A stretch of 64,000 bases of DNA. Source: an uncultured Chthonomonadaceae bacterium. GTDB lineage: Bacteria; Armatimonadota; Fimbriimonadia; Fimbriimonadales; Fimbriimonadaceae. Below the pieces are notes generated by a model. That model was not told where the DNA came from, did no database searches, and was given only the letters and a program-made list of their open reading frames with translations. Positions within the stretch are counted from its first letter, which is position 1. Every line of letters starts with the position of its first letter. A program made the translations under genes and the position numbers. Below, one piece after another: positions 53,243 to 62,009 of this stretch. The stretch is taken from positions 73,058-137,057 of the forward strand of contig CAMLDW010000002.1 of the NCBI GenBank assembly GCA_946479035.1, given 5' to 3'.

Positions 53243-54577
53243 TTATTGGCCGTCTTTCGCGCGGGTCTGCGCGTCCTCTCCGTGCGCGGGGAGGCCCTCC
53301 ATCTGTGCGAACGCCTGCGCGATGGGGGCGAGGTCGCGCGCGTCCTCTTCCTCGAGCATCGAGACGGACTGCGTGCGCAGGAACGTTGCGACGCTGACCG
53401 GGCTCGCAAAGCGCGCCGCGCCGGAGGTCGGCAGCGTGTGCGAGGGCCCTTCGCAATAGTCCGCGACGGACTGCGCCGTCCATGGCCCCATCATCACCGC
53501 TCCCGCGCTCGAAAGCAGCGGCAGCAGCTCCGTCGGGTCTGCGACGTGCAGCGCGAGGTGCTCCGGGGCGAGCCGTTCTACCACCGCGACGGCGTCCGCG
53601 ACCGAACTGCACACGACGGCGACGCCGTTCTCCGCGAGCGAGCGCCGCACCGTGTCGCTGCGCGGCGTCGTCAGGAGGATCTCGTCGACCTCAGCCAGTA
53701 TCTCGTCGCACTTTTCCTTGTAGATCGTCACGAGCACGCCAAGGTTGTCGGGCGCGTGCTCGACCTGCGCGACCAGGTCCCAAGCGGCGAAGCGCGCGTT
53801 CGCGGTGTCGTCGGCGAGCACGCAGACCTCGCTCGGCCCGGCGTAGCAGTCGAGCCCCACGGTGCCCCAGAGCTGCCGCTTGGCCTCGTTGACGTACTTG
53901 TTGCCCGGCCCTGCGACCACGTCCACGCGCGGCAGGCCATCGATCCCGAGCGCCATAGCGGCGATCGCGCTCGCGCCGCCGGCCTTGAGCACCGCGTCCA
54001 CGCCCAGCTCGCGGCACGCGAACAGCACGGCGGGAGAGACGCGGCCCTCGCGGTCCGGCGGCGTCGCGACGACGATCCTCTCGACGCCCGCGATCAGTGA
54101 GGGCACGACGTTCATCACGACGCTGCTCGGGTAGTTCGCCTTTCCGCCCGGGACGTAGATGCCGGCCGACGAGACCGGCAGCATCCTTTGGCCGATCATC
54201 CCGGTCTCGCGTGCGTTCTCCCGCTCTTGGGAGTACGTGCGCCAGCCCCAGCCGCGCCCAATCTGCGTCCAACCCTCGGTCAGCGTGTCGAGCTGGACCT
54301 GGTGGAAGTCGCGCACCCGCTCGATCGCGGCGCGGACGGCGCCGGCCTGTTCGGTCGTTAAGGAGCTCGGGAGCTCGGATAGGTCGACGAAGAGCGACTC
54401 GATGCCGGAAGCGTCATACCGGCGGGTGTGTTCGAGCACGGCCTCCGCGCCGCGGTTCATAACATCTTGGATGGTCGCGGTGACGGAGCTGACGACGGAC
54501 GGATCGAACGCAGGGCGGCGGTCGAGGAGCCTCCCCAGCGCCTCGTCGCCGTAGTGGAGCACGCGCAGCGCGCTCAC
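53243..54577 (-). CDS. hisD: Histidinol dehydrogenase
   Basis: Last step of histidine synthesis: two NAD-dependent oxidations of L-histidinol. The 444-residue protein has PGGKANYPSS, GPGNKYVNEAKR and GPSEVCVLAD, plus the zinc-ligand positions Gln and His in AQVEHA, Asp in VADYCEG and His near the C-terminus (LPAHGED). The active-site loop GPNHVLPT reads GPSHTLPT. GTG start overlaps the gltX stop as GTGA, so histidine synthesis is coupled to tRNA charging here. No other his genes are near. Confidence 0.95.
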   Translation of the reverse strand: MSALRVLHYGDEALGRLLDRRPAFDPSVVSSVTATIQDVMNRGAEAVLEHTRRYDASGIESLFVDLSELPSSLTTEQAGAVRAAIERVRDFHQVQLDTLTEGWTQIGRGWGWRTYSQERENARETGMIGQRMLPVSSAGIYVPGGKANYPSSVVMNVVPSLIAGVERIVVATPPDREGRVSPAVLFACRELGVDAVLKAGGASAIAAMALGIDGLPRVDVVAGPGNKYVNEAKRQLWGTVGLDCYAGPSEVCVLADDTANARFAAWDLVAQVEHAPDNLGVLVTIYKEKCDEILAEVDEILLTTPRSDTVRRSLAENGVAVVCSSVADAVAVVERLAPEHLALHVADPTELLPLLSSAGAVMMGPWTAQSVADYCEGPSHTLPTSGAARFASPVSVATFLRTQSVSMLEEEDARDLAPIAQAFAQMEGLPAHGEDAQTRAKDGQ

Positions 54578-56091
54578 GAGAAAACCTTGATGGCGCGATC
54601 GAGCCTTTTCACGATCCTCTCTGGGCCGAGCGCCGCCATCAGCTCGAAGAGCCCTGGCCCGACGGTCTTTCCGGTCATTGCGACGCGCGTCGGGTGCACG
54701 ATCGGGCCGAGCTTTTCAAAACCGGCCTTGGCCTGGTACTCTCTAAGTAGACTTTCGCACTCTGCGACTGAAACCTCCTTCTTGTGCGAAAAAAATGGCA
54801 AAAAAATGGCCAGCATCGGAACGACGTGCGGTTGGCCCTTCCATTTCTCGACCGCCTTTGGGTCGAAAGTCACGTCCTCCACGAAAAAGAACTCGCACGC
54901 CGTCGCGAACTCGGCGAGGGTAGTGACCCGCTCCTGTTCCAGCGCGACCGCGGTCTTGACGAGCGCGGGGTCGCTCTGCCACGCAACCACCAGCCTGCGC
55001 TGCGCGTCCGCGACGCTTTGGTCCCGCTGGTCCCAGTAGGCCTGGTTCTCTAGGCAGAACGCGTACTCGCGCACCGTGTCCGCCAGCGCGGCCGTTTCTC
55101 GCTGGCGGATGTAGTGCCCGTCCACCCACGTCAGCTTGTCCAGGTCGAACACTCCGGGCGAGGGCTGGATGCCGCCGATGTCGAAAGCCTCGGCCATTTC
55201 GTCCATGCTCATCAGCTCGCGGTCGCCGCCCGGCGCCCAACCGATCAGCGCGATGAAGTTCGCCAGAGCCTCGGGCAGGTAGCCGGCGCGGCGGAAGTCC
55301 AGGCAGGCGGTGTCGCCGTGGCGCTTGCTCAGCTTGCTGCCGTCCTTGCCCTTGATCACGGGCACGTGCACGAACACCGGCGGCTCCCACCCCAGCGCGC
55401 GGATCAGGACGATGTGCTTCGGCGCGCTGCTGATCCACTCCTCGCCGCGAAAGACGTGCGTGATCCCCATGAGCTGGTCGTCCACCATCGCGGCGAAGTG
55501 GTAGGTCGGCATGCCGTCGGCCTTGATGAGCACCGGGTCGTCCACTTCGTTCGAAGCGATCTCGACGCGCCCGCGGATCGCGTCGTCCACCACGATCGTC
55601 GCGTCGCGCGGGATGCGCAGCCGCAGCACTCCCGGCAGGCGCGCGGAGCGCGCGGACTCCACCTTGGCGGCGAGCGCTTCGCGCCACACGCCGCCGTAGT
55701 AGCCGATCGGCTGCTTGTTGATCTGCTGGTACTCGCGCATCTCCGCGAGCTCTTCCGGGGTGTCGAACGCCCAATAGACCGCGCCGGAGGAGAGGAGGCG
55801 GTCGATGATCGGCTGGTAGATCCCAGCCTCCTTGCGCTCGCTCTGGCGGTAGGGGCCCGAGGGCCCGCCGACGTCCGGCCCCTCCTGCCACTGCACGCCG
55901 ACGTACCTGAGGCTCTCGATGATCTCTTCCTCGCACCCAGGCACGTAGCGGGCGCGGTCGGTGTCCTCGATCCGGACGATGTGTACGCCGCCGTGGTGCC
56001 GAGCAAAGAGGTGGTTGAAGAGCGCCGTGCGGATGTTGCCGACGTGGGGGCTGCCCGTGGGGCTCGGGGCGTATCGGACGCGGACGGACAT
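54574..56091 (-). CDS. gltX: Glutamyl-tRNA synthetase
   Basis: Class I aminoacyl-tRNA synthetase of 505 residues. It starts MSVRVRYAPSPTGSPHVGN, with the HIGH-type motif as PHVGN, and has KMSKS as GSKLSKRHG (about 243-251). The C-terminal helical anticodon-binding part is intact. No second synthetase type is visible, so whether it is discriminating or also charges tRNA-Gln cannot be judged. The long upstream frame to 57024 is an artefact; TATCTT sits 7 bases before ATG 56091. Confidence 0.96.
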   Translation of the reverse strand: MSVRVRYAPSPTGSPHVGNIRTALFNHLFARHHGGVHIVRIEDTDRARYVPGCEEEIIESLRYVGVQWQEGPDVGGPSGPYRQSERKEAGIYQPIIDRLLSSGAVYWAFDTPEELAEMREYQQINKQPIGYYGGVWREALAAKVESARSARLPGVLRLRIPRDATIVVDDAIRGRVEIASNEVDDPVLIKADGMPTYHFAAMVDDQLMGITHVFRGEEWISSAPKHIVLIRALGWEPPVFVHVPVIKGKDGSKLSKRHGDTACLDFRRAGYLPEALANFIALIGWAPGGDRELMSMDEMAEAFDIGGIQPSPGVFDLDKLTWVDGHYIRQRETAALADTVREYAFCLENQAYWDQRDQSVADAQRRLVVAWQSDPALVKTAVALEQERVTTLAEFATACEFFFVEDVTFDPKAVEKWKGQPHVVPMLAIFLPFFSHKKEVSVAECESLLREYQAKAGFEKLGPIVHPTRVAMTGKTVGPGLFELMAALGPERIVKRLDRAIKVFS

Positions 56092-56098
56092 CGCAGAG

Positions 56099-56104
56099 AA
56101 GATA
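56099..56104 (-). promoter_or_regulatory. TANNNT element of the gltX-hisD operon
   Basis: TATCTT on the minus strand ends 7 bases before ATG 56091. Confidence 0.45.
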
Positions 56105-56196
56105 CCAGCCGGTCTCGGGCCTGCGGCGGCAGCGCTGCAACCGGCCCAGGCCCCGGCGAGTATTGGATAAACTCCGCCCATCCAGACTGGCGCCGT

Positions 56197-56757
56197 ATGA
56201 GCGATACCAACCTGCAGGCTGAATGGTATTACGTGGGCCACTACGGCCAGCTCGGTCCGCTCACGCTCGAGCAGATGAAGGAGCTGGCTACCGACGGCGT
56301 GATCACGCAAGAGACCTACGTCTGGCGCTCCGGGATGTCCGACTGGTCCCATGCGGAGTCGGTGGGCGACCTCAAGTCCGTGCTCGGCCTGACTGGGCTC
56401 GCGCCGCCCGCCTTCCCGAACTTGCCGCCGCCGACCCCGGTCGGGCCGCACGCGGTCTCTCCCGCCATGGGGCAGGGGTACGGTTCGTACAGCGCGGCGC
56501 CGGCGCCCTCTGGCTGGCAGTACATCCAGGCGCACGCCCCCAAGAGCGACAAGAACAAGATCACCGCAGGGCTGCTCAACCTCCTGCTCCCCGGCGTCGG
56601 GCGGCTCTATCTGGGCTACATGGCGCACGGGGTGCTTCAGATCTTCGTGACCGTCATGACCTGCGGAGTCGGCATCCTGTGGCCGATCATCGACGGCATC
56701 TATATTCTTGCCGGGGGCGTGAAGCTGGACGGGTACGGGCGCAGGCTGGAAGACTAA
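56197..56757 (+). CDS. GYF_2-TM2 membrane protein
   Basis: The 186-residue protein starts with a GYF_2-type domain (about 8-55: WYYVGHYGQLGPLTLEQMKEL and WRSGMSDW), which binds proline-rich peptides. A Pro, Gly and Ser-rich linker (about 67-110) follows, then a TM2 domain (about 120-185) with two helices and LLPGVGRLYLGY. Topology: cytosolic GYF head tethered to the membrane. Function unknown. A TAAACT box lies 23 bases and a CAGACT box 8 bases before the ATG. Confidence 0.85.
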   Translation: MSDTNLQAEWYYVGHYGQLGPLTLEQMKELATDGVITQETYVWRSGMSDWSHAESVGDLKSVLGLTGLAPPAFPNLPPPTPVGPHAVSPAMGQGYGSYSAAPAPSGWQYIQAHAPKSDKNKITAGLLNLLLPGVGRLYLGYMAHGVLQIFVTVMTCGVGILWPIIDGIYILAGGVKLDGYGRRLED

Positions 56758-56811
56758 GACCCCCCGTTCCCCTGGCGGCGCCCGCCCGTCTAAGGGTATG
56801 AAGGTGCCGGG

Positions 56812-57360
56812 ATGCGTAAGCTTCTCCTCGTAGTTTTGTTGGTCGCTCTGGCGGCGCTCGGATTTGGGCAGTACAAGCCCAAGCCGGGCGAGACCGTCAT
56901 GCGACTGATCCTCGATGGCGGCGGCACGATCGACGTCCTGCTCGCCACCAAGGAGGCGCCCAAGACCACCGCGAAGATCATCGCCCTGGTCGAGCGCGGC
57001 TTTTACAACAGCCAGCGGTTCCACAAGGTAGAGAAGGAGCCGCGCCCGTTCCTCATCCAGATCGGCGACCCGGGCTCCAAGAGCAAGCCGATGGACGACA
57101 AGACGCTCGGCACGGGCGGATCGGGTCAGCGCATCGCGTTTGAGGACTCTGGCCTGCCGAACGTGATCGGCGCCGTGGGCCTCGCGACGCAGGTCAACGA
57201 CCGCGACAGCGGCGACAGCCAGTTCTACGTCCTGCTCGCGAACAGCCGGTTCCTGAACGGCACGGCGACGGTTTTCGGAAGGGTCGTTTTCGGCATGGAC
57301 GCGGTGAACAAAGTCGCCTTGGGCGATAAGGTAACGTCGGTCGTGATCGTTCGCGGCTGA
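56812..57360 (+). CDS. Secreted cyclophilin-type peptidyl-prolyl isomerase
   Basis: The 182-residue protein has a signal peptide (RKLLLVVLLVALAALGFG), then a short cyclophilin domain. Recognisable parts are RFHKVE (with the expected Arg and Phe), IQIGDP, IAFEDSG, GAVGLATQ and SQFYVLL, and GRVVFGMDAVNKV. It should speed proline isomerisation in the periplasm. An AAGGTG site precedes the ATG. Its TGA shares one base with the ATG of the DppB-like permease, so the two are coupled. Confidence 0.9.
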   Translation: MRKLLLVVLLVALAALGFGQYKPKPGETVMRLILDGGGTIDVLLATKEAPKTTAKIIALVERGFYNSQRFHKVEKEPRPFLIQIGDPGSKSKPMDDKTLGTGGSGQRIAFEDSGLPNVIGAVGLATQVNDRDSGDSQFYVLLANSRFLNGTATVFGRVVFGMDAVNKVALGDKVTSVVIVRG

Positions 57361-58337
57361 TGGCAGGAAAGTCAGGGCTCCGGATCCTCCGTAACGTCTG
57401 CTTGCGGCTCCTCTATGGCGCCGCCAGTCTCGTCTTCATCTCCCTCGTCACGTTCTTGGCGGACGAGATCGCCCCCGGCGACGCGGCGCTGGTGCGGATG
57501 GGCGAGAAGAACTTCACGATGGAGCGGTACCTCCAGCTCAAGCACGAGATGGGGCTCGACCGCCCGTGGCCCGTCCGCTACTGGGAGTACATGGTCAACG
57601 CCTCGCACGGCGACTTCGGCGAGAGCATCACGGGCACTCGAGACAAGGTGACGGGGATCCTGGCCCGCGACCTGCCGATCTCCATCCAACTCGCGCTGCT
57701 GGCGACGCTCCTGGCCGCGACGGTCGGTATTCTGCTCGGGACCGTCGGTGCGGTGTTTGAAAACCGCGCTGCCGACCGCTTTTCGTTAAGCGTCAGCACG
57801 CTCGGCGTCACTGTGCCCAACTTCGTGCTCGCGCCCGTACTGGCGTACTTCTTTGCGCTCAAGCTCGGGTACCTGCCCCTGACGTGGAAGCCCGAGGACC
57901 TGATGGACGCGCCGAAGATCTACTACATGGTGCTTCCCGTGGTCGTGCTTGCGGCCCGGCCCATGGCGACCTTGACGCGCCTGACCCGCGCAAGCATGAT
58001 CGACACCCTCAACCAGGAGTTCATTAGGCTCGCCGTCGCCAAGGGCGTGCCCTCGATGCGGCTCTACCTCAAGCACGCGCTGCGCAACGCGATCCTGCCC
58101 GTGCTCACAGGCATCGGCACTTCGTTCGGCTTCCTCCTCACCGGCTCGTTCATCGTCGAGAACGCGTTCACGATCCCAGGGATCGGGCACGAGGCGATCG
58201 CGGCGATCAAGAAGGGCGACACGCCGGTGATCATGGCGTGCGTGATCGTCACCGGCGCGATGTTCATCGTCGTTAATCTACTGGTAGACCTCGCCCAGCA
58301 GGTCATAGACCCGCGCATCAGGGAGTCACAGGTGTGA
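57360..58337 (+). CDS. DppB-type ABC permease
   Basis: The 325-residue inner-membrane protein matches the oligopeptide/dipeptide permease subunit B. Features are an N-terminal helix, the ERYLQLKHEMGLDRPWPVRY segment, LPISIQLALLATLLA and the EAA-type loop (FIRLAVAKGVPSMRLYLKHALRNAILPV, about 221-248), then VENAFTIPGIG. It normally pairs with DppC, a solute-binding protein and two ATPases; only the DppC-like partner is here. It overlaps the cyclophilin gene by one base and the next permease gene by four. Confidence 0.93.
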   Translation: MAGKSGLRILRNVCLRLLYGAASLVFISLVTFLADEIAPGDAALVRMGEKNFTMERYLQLKHEMGLDRPWPVRYWEYMVNASHGDFGESITGTRDKVTGILARDLPISIQLALLATLLAATVGILLGTVGAVFENRAADRFSLSVSTLGVTVPNFVLAPVLAYFFALKLGYLPLTWKPEDLMDAPKIYYMVLPVVVLAARPMATLTRLTRASMIDTLNQEFIRLAVAKGVPSMRLYLKHALRNAILPVLTGIGTSFGFLLTGSFIVENAFTIPGIGHEAIAAIKKGDTPVIMACVIVTGAMFIVVNLLVDLAQQVIDPRIRESQV

Positions 58338-59422
58338 AGAAGCGGCGGCTCGACTGGCTCTTCTGGGTGGGCGTGGGGTTCCTCCTCGCGCTCGTGGCGT
58401 TCGCGGTGGTCGGGCCGAGCAGGTTCGAGGTCAACGAGACAGCCAAGCGCAACTACTACGAGGTCGGGATCCGCTTCGACACCGAGCTCGACAACACGCG
58501 CGTCAGCGAGGTCCTGTCCGACTCGCCGGCGCACGCCGCAGGGGTCCTGCCCGGCGACGTGGTGACGAGGATCGGTGGGCAGAACGTGCTCGGCGCTCGC
58601 GCGGCGGAGGCGGAGAGGCTCTTCATCGGCCCCGAGGGGAGCGAAGTCGAGGTCGTGCTCCTCAAAGGCGGCACGGACACGGCGGCGGTCTCGCTGAAAC
58701 GGCTCTTCCGCCCCGGCGCGCAGCCCTTCATGGCGCCCTCGCGCGAGTTCTGGCTCGGGACCGACGACCTCGGGCGGGACGTGTTCAGCCGCCTGGGGTA
58801 CGGCGCGCGGATGTCGCTGCTCATCGGTTTCTTGGTGGAAGCGATCGCGCTCGCCGTGGGGATCGTGATGGGCACGCTCGGCGTCTTCGCGCCCAAGTGG
58901 GTCAGCATTCCGATCCTGCGGCTCACCGACGCGATGTTCGCTTTCCCGGACATCCTTCTCGCGATCCTCATCATCGGGATCTGGAGCAGGCCGGAGGCGC
59001 GGTTCGTGGCGCTGATCGTTGCGCTCTCGATCACCGCTTGGCCCGGCGTGGCGCGGCTCGTGCGCACGCAGATCGCGAGCCTCAAGGACCGGGACTATGT
59101 CGTCGCCTCGAAGGCGCTCGGCGGCGGCACGACATACCTTGTGGTCAAGCACATCCTGCCGCACCTGTGGGGGATCCTGCTGGCGGTGGCGATGATCGAC
59201 GTCGCGGGCGTGATCCTGGCCGAGAGCTCGCTCAGCTTCTTGGGAATCGGCATCCAGCGGCCGACGCCGAGCTGGGGCTCGATGATCGACATGAGCCGCA
59301 TCAACATGAACAGCGAGCCGATGATGCTGTTCTGGCCGTGCCTGGTGCTGAGCCTGACGATCTTTGCGCTCAACTTCGTCGGCGACGGGCTGCGCTCGCT
59401 CGCCGACCCGAAGTCGAGCTAG
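58334..59422 (+). CDS. DppC-type ABC permease with an inserted PDZ domain
   Basis: The 362-residue permease keeps the DppC landmarks: TM1 (about 9-27), FWLGTDDLGRDVFSRL (about 139-154), the EAA loop (DRDYVVASKALGGGTTYLVVKHILPHL) and ESSLSFLGIGIQRPTPSWG. Between TM1 and the FWLGTD block, where only a short periplasmic segment is usual, lies a PDZ domain of about 65 residues (57-122: VSEVLSDSPAHAAGVLPGD, then TRIGGQNV and EGSEVEVVLLKGG). Topology puts the PDZ in the periplasm. GTG start overlaps the DppB-like stop. Confidence 0.92.
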   Translation: MKKRRLDWLFWVGVGFLLALVAFAVVGPSRFEVNETAKRNYYEVGIRFDTELDNTRVSEVLSDSPAHAAGVLPGDVVTRIGGQNVLGARAAEAERLFIGPEGSEVEVVLLKGGTDTAAVSLKRLFRPGAQPFMAPSREFWLGTDDLGRDVFSRLGYGARMSLLIGFLVEAIALAVGIVMGTLGVFAPKWVSIPILRLTDAMFAFPDILLAILIIGIWSRPEARFVALIVALSITAWPGVARLVRTQIASLKDRDYVVASKALGGGTTYLVVKHILPHLWGILLAVAMIDVAGVILAESSLSFLGIGIQRPTPSWGSMIDMSRINMNSEPMMLFWPCLVLSLTIFALNFVGDGLRSLADPKSS

Positions 59423-60672
59423 GTCCCGCGCTTTTGTTTGATCAGTTTGACGGCGGCTGCGAGCTGCGCGTCGGTCTCCGGCTTGCCTGCCACTGGCGCG
59501 ACGTTCGGATCGAGCGCCACCACGACGTCCGGCTTGATGCCACCGCTGATGTAGGTGCCGTCCTCGTCTACCTTTCGGCTGATGTTTTCTCCGCTCGGTA
59601 GGTAGTAGCGCGCGATCGTCACTTTGGCGGTGGACATGTCCTTGAGCAGGATCACGGTCTGCACGGAGGCCTTTCCGTAGCTGTGCTCGCCGACTAGGGT
59701 CGCCTTCTTGTAGTCGCGCATGACTCCTGCGAAGATCTCGGCGGCGCTCGCGGAGTTCTCGTCGATGAGCACGACGACCGGTCCCTGGTACCCGAGCGTC
59801 CGGCCGCTCGGCGTGCGCGTCTCCTCGCGCCCGTTGTTCTTCTGTCGCATGGTGACGACGAGCTTGCCGTCCACGAACCGGCTGAGCATCGCGCTCGCGG
59901 TGTCGAGCAGTCCGCCTGGGTTGGCGCGCAAGTCGATGATCAGCCCGTCCGGCCTAGACCGCAGGACGTCGTTCAGCGCCTGGTCGAACTGCGAAGTGGT
60001 CGTCTCGGCGAACTGCGTGACCCCGATGTAACCGATGTTCGTGCCTGCGAGGATGCTTCCTTGCGCGGTGGGCACGACGACGATCTCGCGGTGCACGGTG
60101 ATGTCGAGCGGCTGCGGCTCGTCCTTTCGCAAAACGCGCAGCGTGACGTCCGAGCCTTCCGGCCCGCGCACGAAGTCAACGATCTGGTCGATCCCCAGCC
60201 CGCCGATCTCTTTTTTGCCGACGCGCGTCACCGTGTCCCCGGGCTTGAGCCCTGAGCGGTCCGCAGGTCCGTTCTTGAACACGGTCGCGACCTGCGCTCC
60301 GAGCGGATCGGGGCCGAGCCGCGCGCCGATGCCCGCGTAGTTGCCTTTGGTCTCAATCGAAAAGTTCTCCGCGACCTGGGGCTCCATGAAGACGGTGTGC
60401 GGGTCGCCGAGCGAGGAGAAGAGCCCTTCCATCGCCGCGTACTTGAGCTTTTTGGGCTCTATCGGGCGGTAGAACCGGCTGAGGATCATGCTGTAGTTGT
60501 CGCGGAAAAGCTGCGTCGGCGTCTGGCCGTCGTCGATCCTGCCGTCGATGAGCCGCGAGAAGGCGCTGGACGAAGGCATCTCGCCCATGCGGATGTCGCG
60601 CCAGGAGAACCCGACGCAAAACGCGAGAGACGCGATCAGGGCGAAAACGCCGACCTTGACGAGGACCTTCAC
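59419..60672 (-). CDS. S41 C-terminal processing peptidase (active)
   Basis: Periplasmic, membrane-anchored protease of 417 residues with an N-terminal anchor (about 5-22), an N-terminal domain, a PDZ domain (about 105-185, with ADRSGLKPGDTV) and the S41 catalytic core (about 200-380). The Ser-Lys dyad is intact: S309 in ENSASAAEIF and K334 in SYGKASVQ, 25 residues apart as usual. It cleaves C-terminal tails of envelope substrates. GTG start overlaps the stop of its paralogue by GTGA. Stop shared with the PDZ permease in CTAG. Confidence 0.94.
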   Translation of the reverse strand: MKVLVKVGVFALIASLAFCVGFSWRDIRMGEMPSSSAFSRLIDGRIDDGQTPTQLFRDNYSMILSRFYRPIEPKKLKYAAMEGLFSSLGDPHTVFMEPQVAENFSIETKGNYAGIGARLGPDPLGAQVATVFKNGPADRSGLKPGDTVTRVGKKEIGGLGIDQIVDFVRGPEGSDVTLRVLRKDEPQPLDITVHREIVVVPTAQGSILAGTNIGYIGVTQFAETTTSQFDQALNDVLRSRPDGLIIDLRANPGGLLDTASAMLSRFVDGKLVVTMRQKNNGREETRTPSGRTLGYQGPVVVLIDENSASAAEIFAGVMRDYKKATLVGEHSYGKASVQTVILLKDMSTAKVTIARYYLPSGENISRKVDEDGTYISGGIKPDVVVALDPNVAPVAGKPETDAQLAAAVKLIKQKRGT

Positions 60673-61973
60673 TGTGCCTCCTCCTTAGCGACGAACCGCC
60701 CTGTGCGGAGCGTGTAACCGCTGCCGTCCGGCAGCCTGACAAGCTCGATCCACGGCAGGTTTTCAGTGAGCCTGCCCGAGACGATCGTCGCTGCGCCTGC
60801 GCCTGCTAGCGCTTTGGCGAAGACCGCCGCAGCGCCGGTGGTGGACTCGTCCACGATGAGCGCGATGGCTAGAGGCTTTTCTCGCCCGTGCTGCACAGTG
60901 AGCTTTCGGCTTTCTCCAGCCTGTTCGCTCACGATCGTGCCGTACTCGCCTTTGGGAACGATCTCTTCCATGCATTCGCGCATGGCGTCCAGGTCGCCCG
61001 CGGAGCTCTGGCGCAGGTCCAGTGTGAGCGTATCGCCGGAGATGCGGAGCTTTTGGAACTGCTCCGGCGCTCCGGTGAAGAACTTGAGCCGTACCATGTT
61101 GCCGACGCGCTTGACCGCAGGGGCCCGCATCACGGTCTTGTTGATCGTCGCGTTCTGGTCTGCGCCGTCGGGGCTGTGCCAGACGAGCTCGATCGTGCCG
61201 TCCTTGCCGGTCATGAGCTCGTCCACGACGCGCGCGGGGGTCATGTTGGACTCGAACTTGGCGCGAAAAACGTTGGCGGTCTTCTGGAACTCGTCGCTTG
61301 TGATCTCGCCCTTGTCGAACTTCGCTCGCAGCTTGCGGAGGTCGACGACCTCTTGCGATGAGAGCGCCCACTTGCCGTTGACGCGCATGATGCGGTCGCC
61401 GACGCGCACGCCGGCGATCTCTGCCGGGCTGCTGGGTAGCACCATGGTCACGACGACGGTCGGGATGAGCAGGATTGGGTCGAAGTTTGCGTCGGCTTCG
61501 GGCCCACCTGTGCCAAGCATTGAGTTCTGGTACTTGTGCAGCTCCTCTTCGTTGTACTGCAGCTTGACTTCGACGCCGATCCCTTCAAACGTGCCGCTGC
61601 GCCTCGCGTCGAGGGCTTTGAGCTGGTCCGGCTTGTAGTAGACGCTGTCGCTGTCTGCAAGCGAACTGACCATGCCGTGCACGGCGCCGATCGCCAGATC
61701 GCGCTCGTCCTTGATCGGGTCGACGTACTCTTTTTCGAGCAGGAGCGTGAGTTGGTAGAAATACGTGCTCTCGCTGATCGGGTCCTTCGCCGCCTCGGTC
61801 GAGCTAGGGATCCCCTTGACGTTGGAGACGAGCCCGTCCATCGCGATCGAGTTGCCGACCGAGAGGCCTGGGCCGATCTCCATCCGGTTGCGGACGAGGC
61901 TGCCGCCGACGACCGCTGCGATGACGCCCAGCACCCCGGCTGTGGCGAGCAGGCTCTTTTTCACGTCGTGCAT
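60669..61973 (-). CDS. S41-like protein lacking the catalytic dyad
   Basis: The 434-residue paralogue has an N-terminal anchor (about 8-26), an S41-type N-terminal domain (GMVSSLADSDSVYY), a PDZ-like region with an insert (about 135-260, SSPAEIAGVRVGDRI) and an S41 core fold. At the active-site positions it has G380 (in DESTTGAAAVF) where the active neighbour has Ser, and N405 where that has Lys; spacing (25) is preserved. It is thus probably an inactive, regulatory partner. TAGAAT and GAAGGGA precede the ATG at 61973. First gene of the two-gene operon. Confidence 0.88.
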   Translation of the reverse strand: MHDVKKSLLATAGVLGVIAAVVGGSLVRNRMEIGPGLSVGNSIAMDGLVSNVKGIPSSTEAAKDPISESTYFYQLTLLLEKEYVDPIKDERDLAIGAVHGMVSSLADSDSVYYKPDQLKALDARRSGTFEGIGVEVKLQYNEEELHKYQNSMLGTGGPEADANFDPILLIPTVVVTMVLPSSPAEIAGVRVGDRIMRVNGKWALSSQEVVDLRKLRAKFDKGEITSDEFQKTANVFRAKFESNMTPARVVDELMTGKDGTIELVWHSPDGADQNATINKTVMRAPAVKRVGNMVRLKFFTGAPEQFQKLRISGDTLTLDLRQSSAGDLDAMRECMEEIVPKGEYGTIVSEQAGESRKLTVQHGREKPLAIALIVDESTTGAAAVFAKALAGAGAATIVSGRLTENLPWIELVRLPDGSGYTLRTGRFVAKEEAQ

Positions 61974-61990
61974 GCCTTTTGTCCCTTCAG

Positions 61991-61996
61991 ATTCTA
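61991..61996 (-). promoter_or_regulatory. -10 element of the S41 operon
   Basis: TAGAAT on the minus strand, 17 bases before the ATG at 61973, with a GAAGGGA ribosome-binding site in between. No good -35 is seen. Confidence 0.4.
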
Positions 61997-62009
61997 TGCC
62001 GATCGAGGG

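Noticed and set aside
55114..56757. 547-codon version of the GYF-TM2 protein and the 816-codon version of gltX (54574-57024)
   Set aside because: The extensions overlap a real gene on the other strand; conserved N-termini fix the starts at 56197 and 56091.
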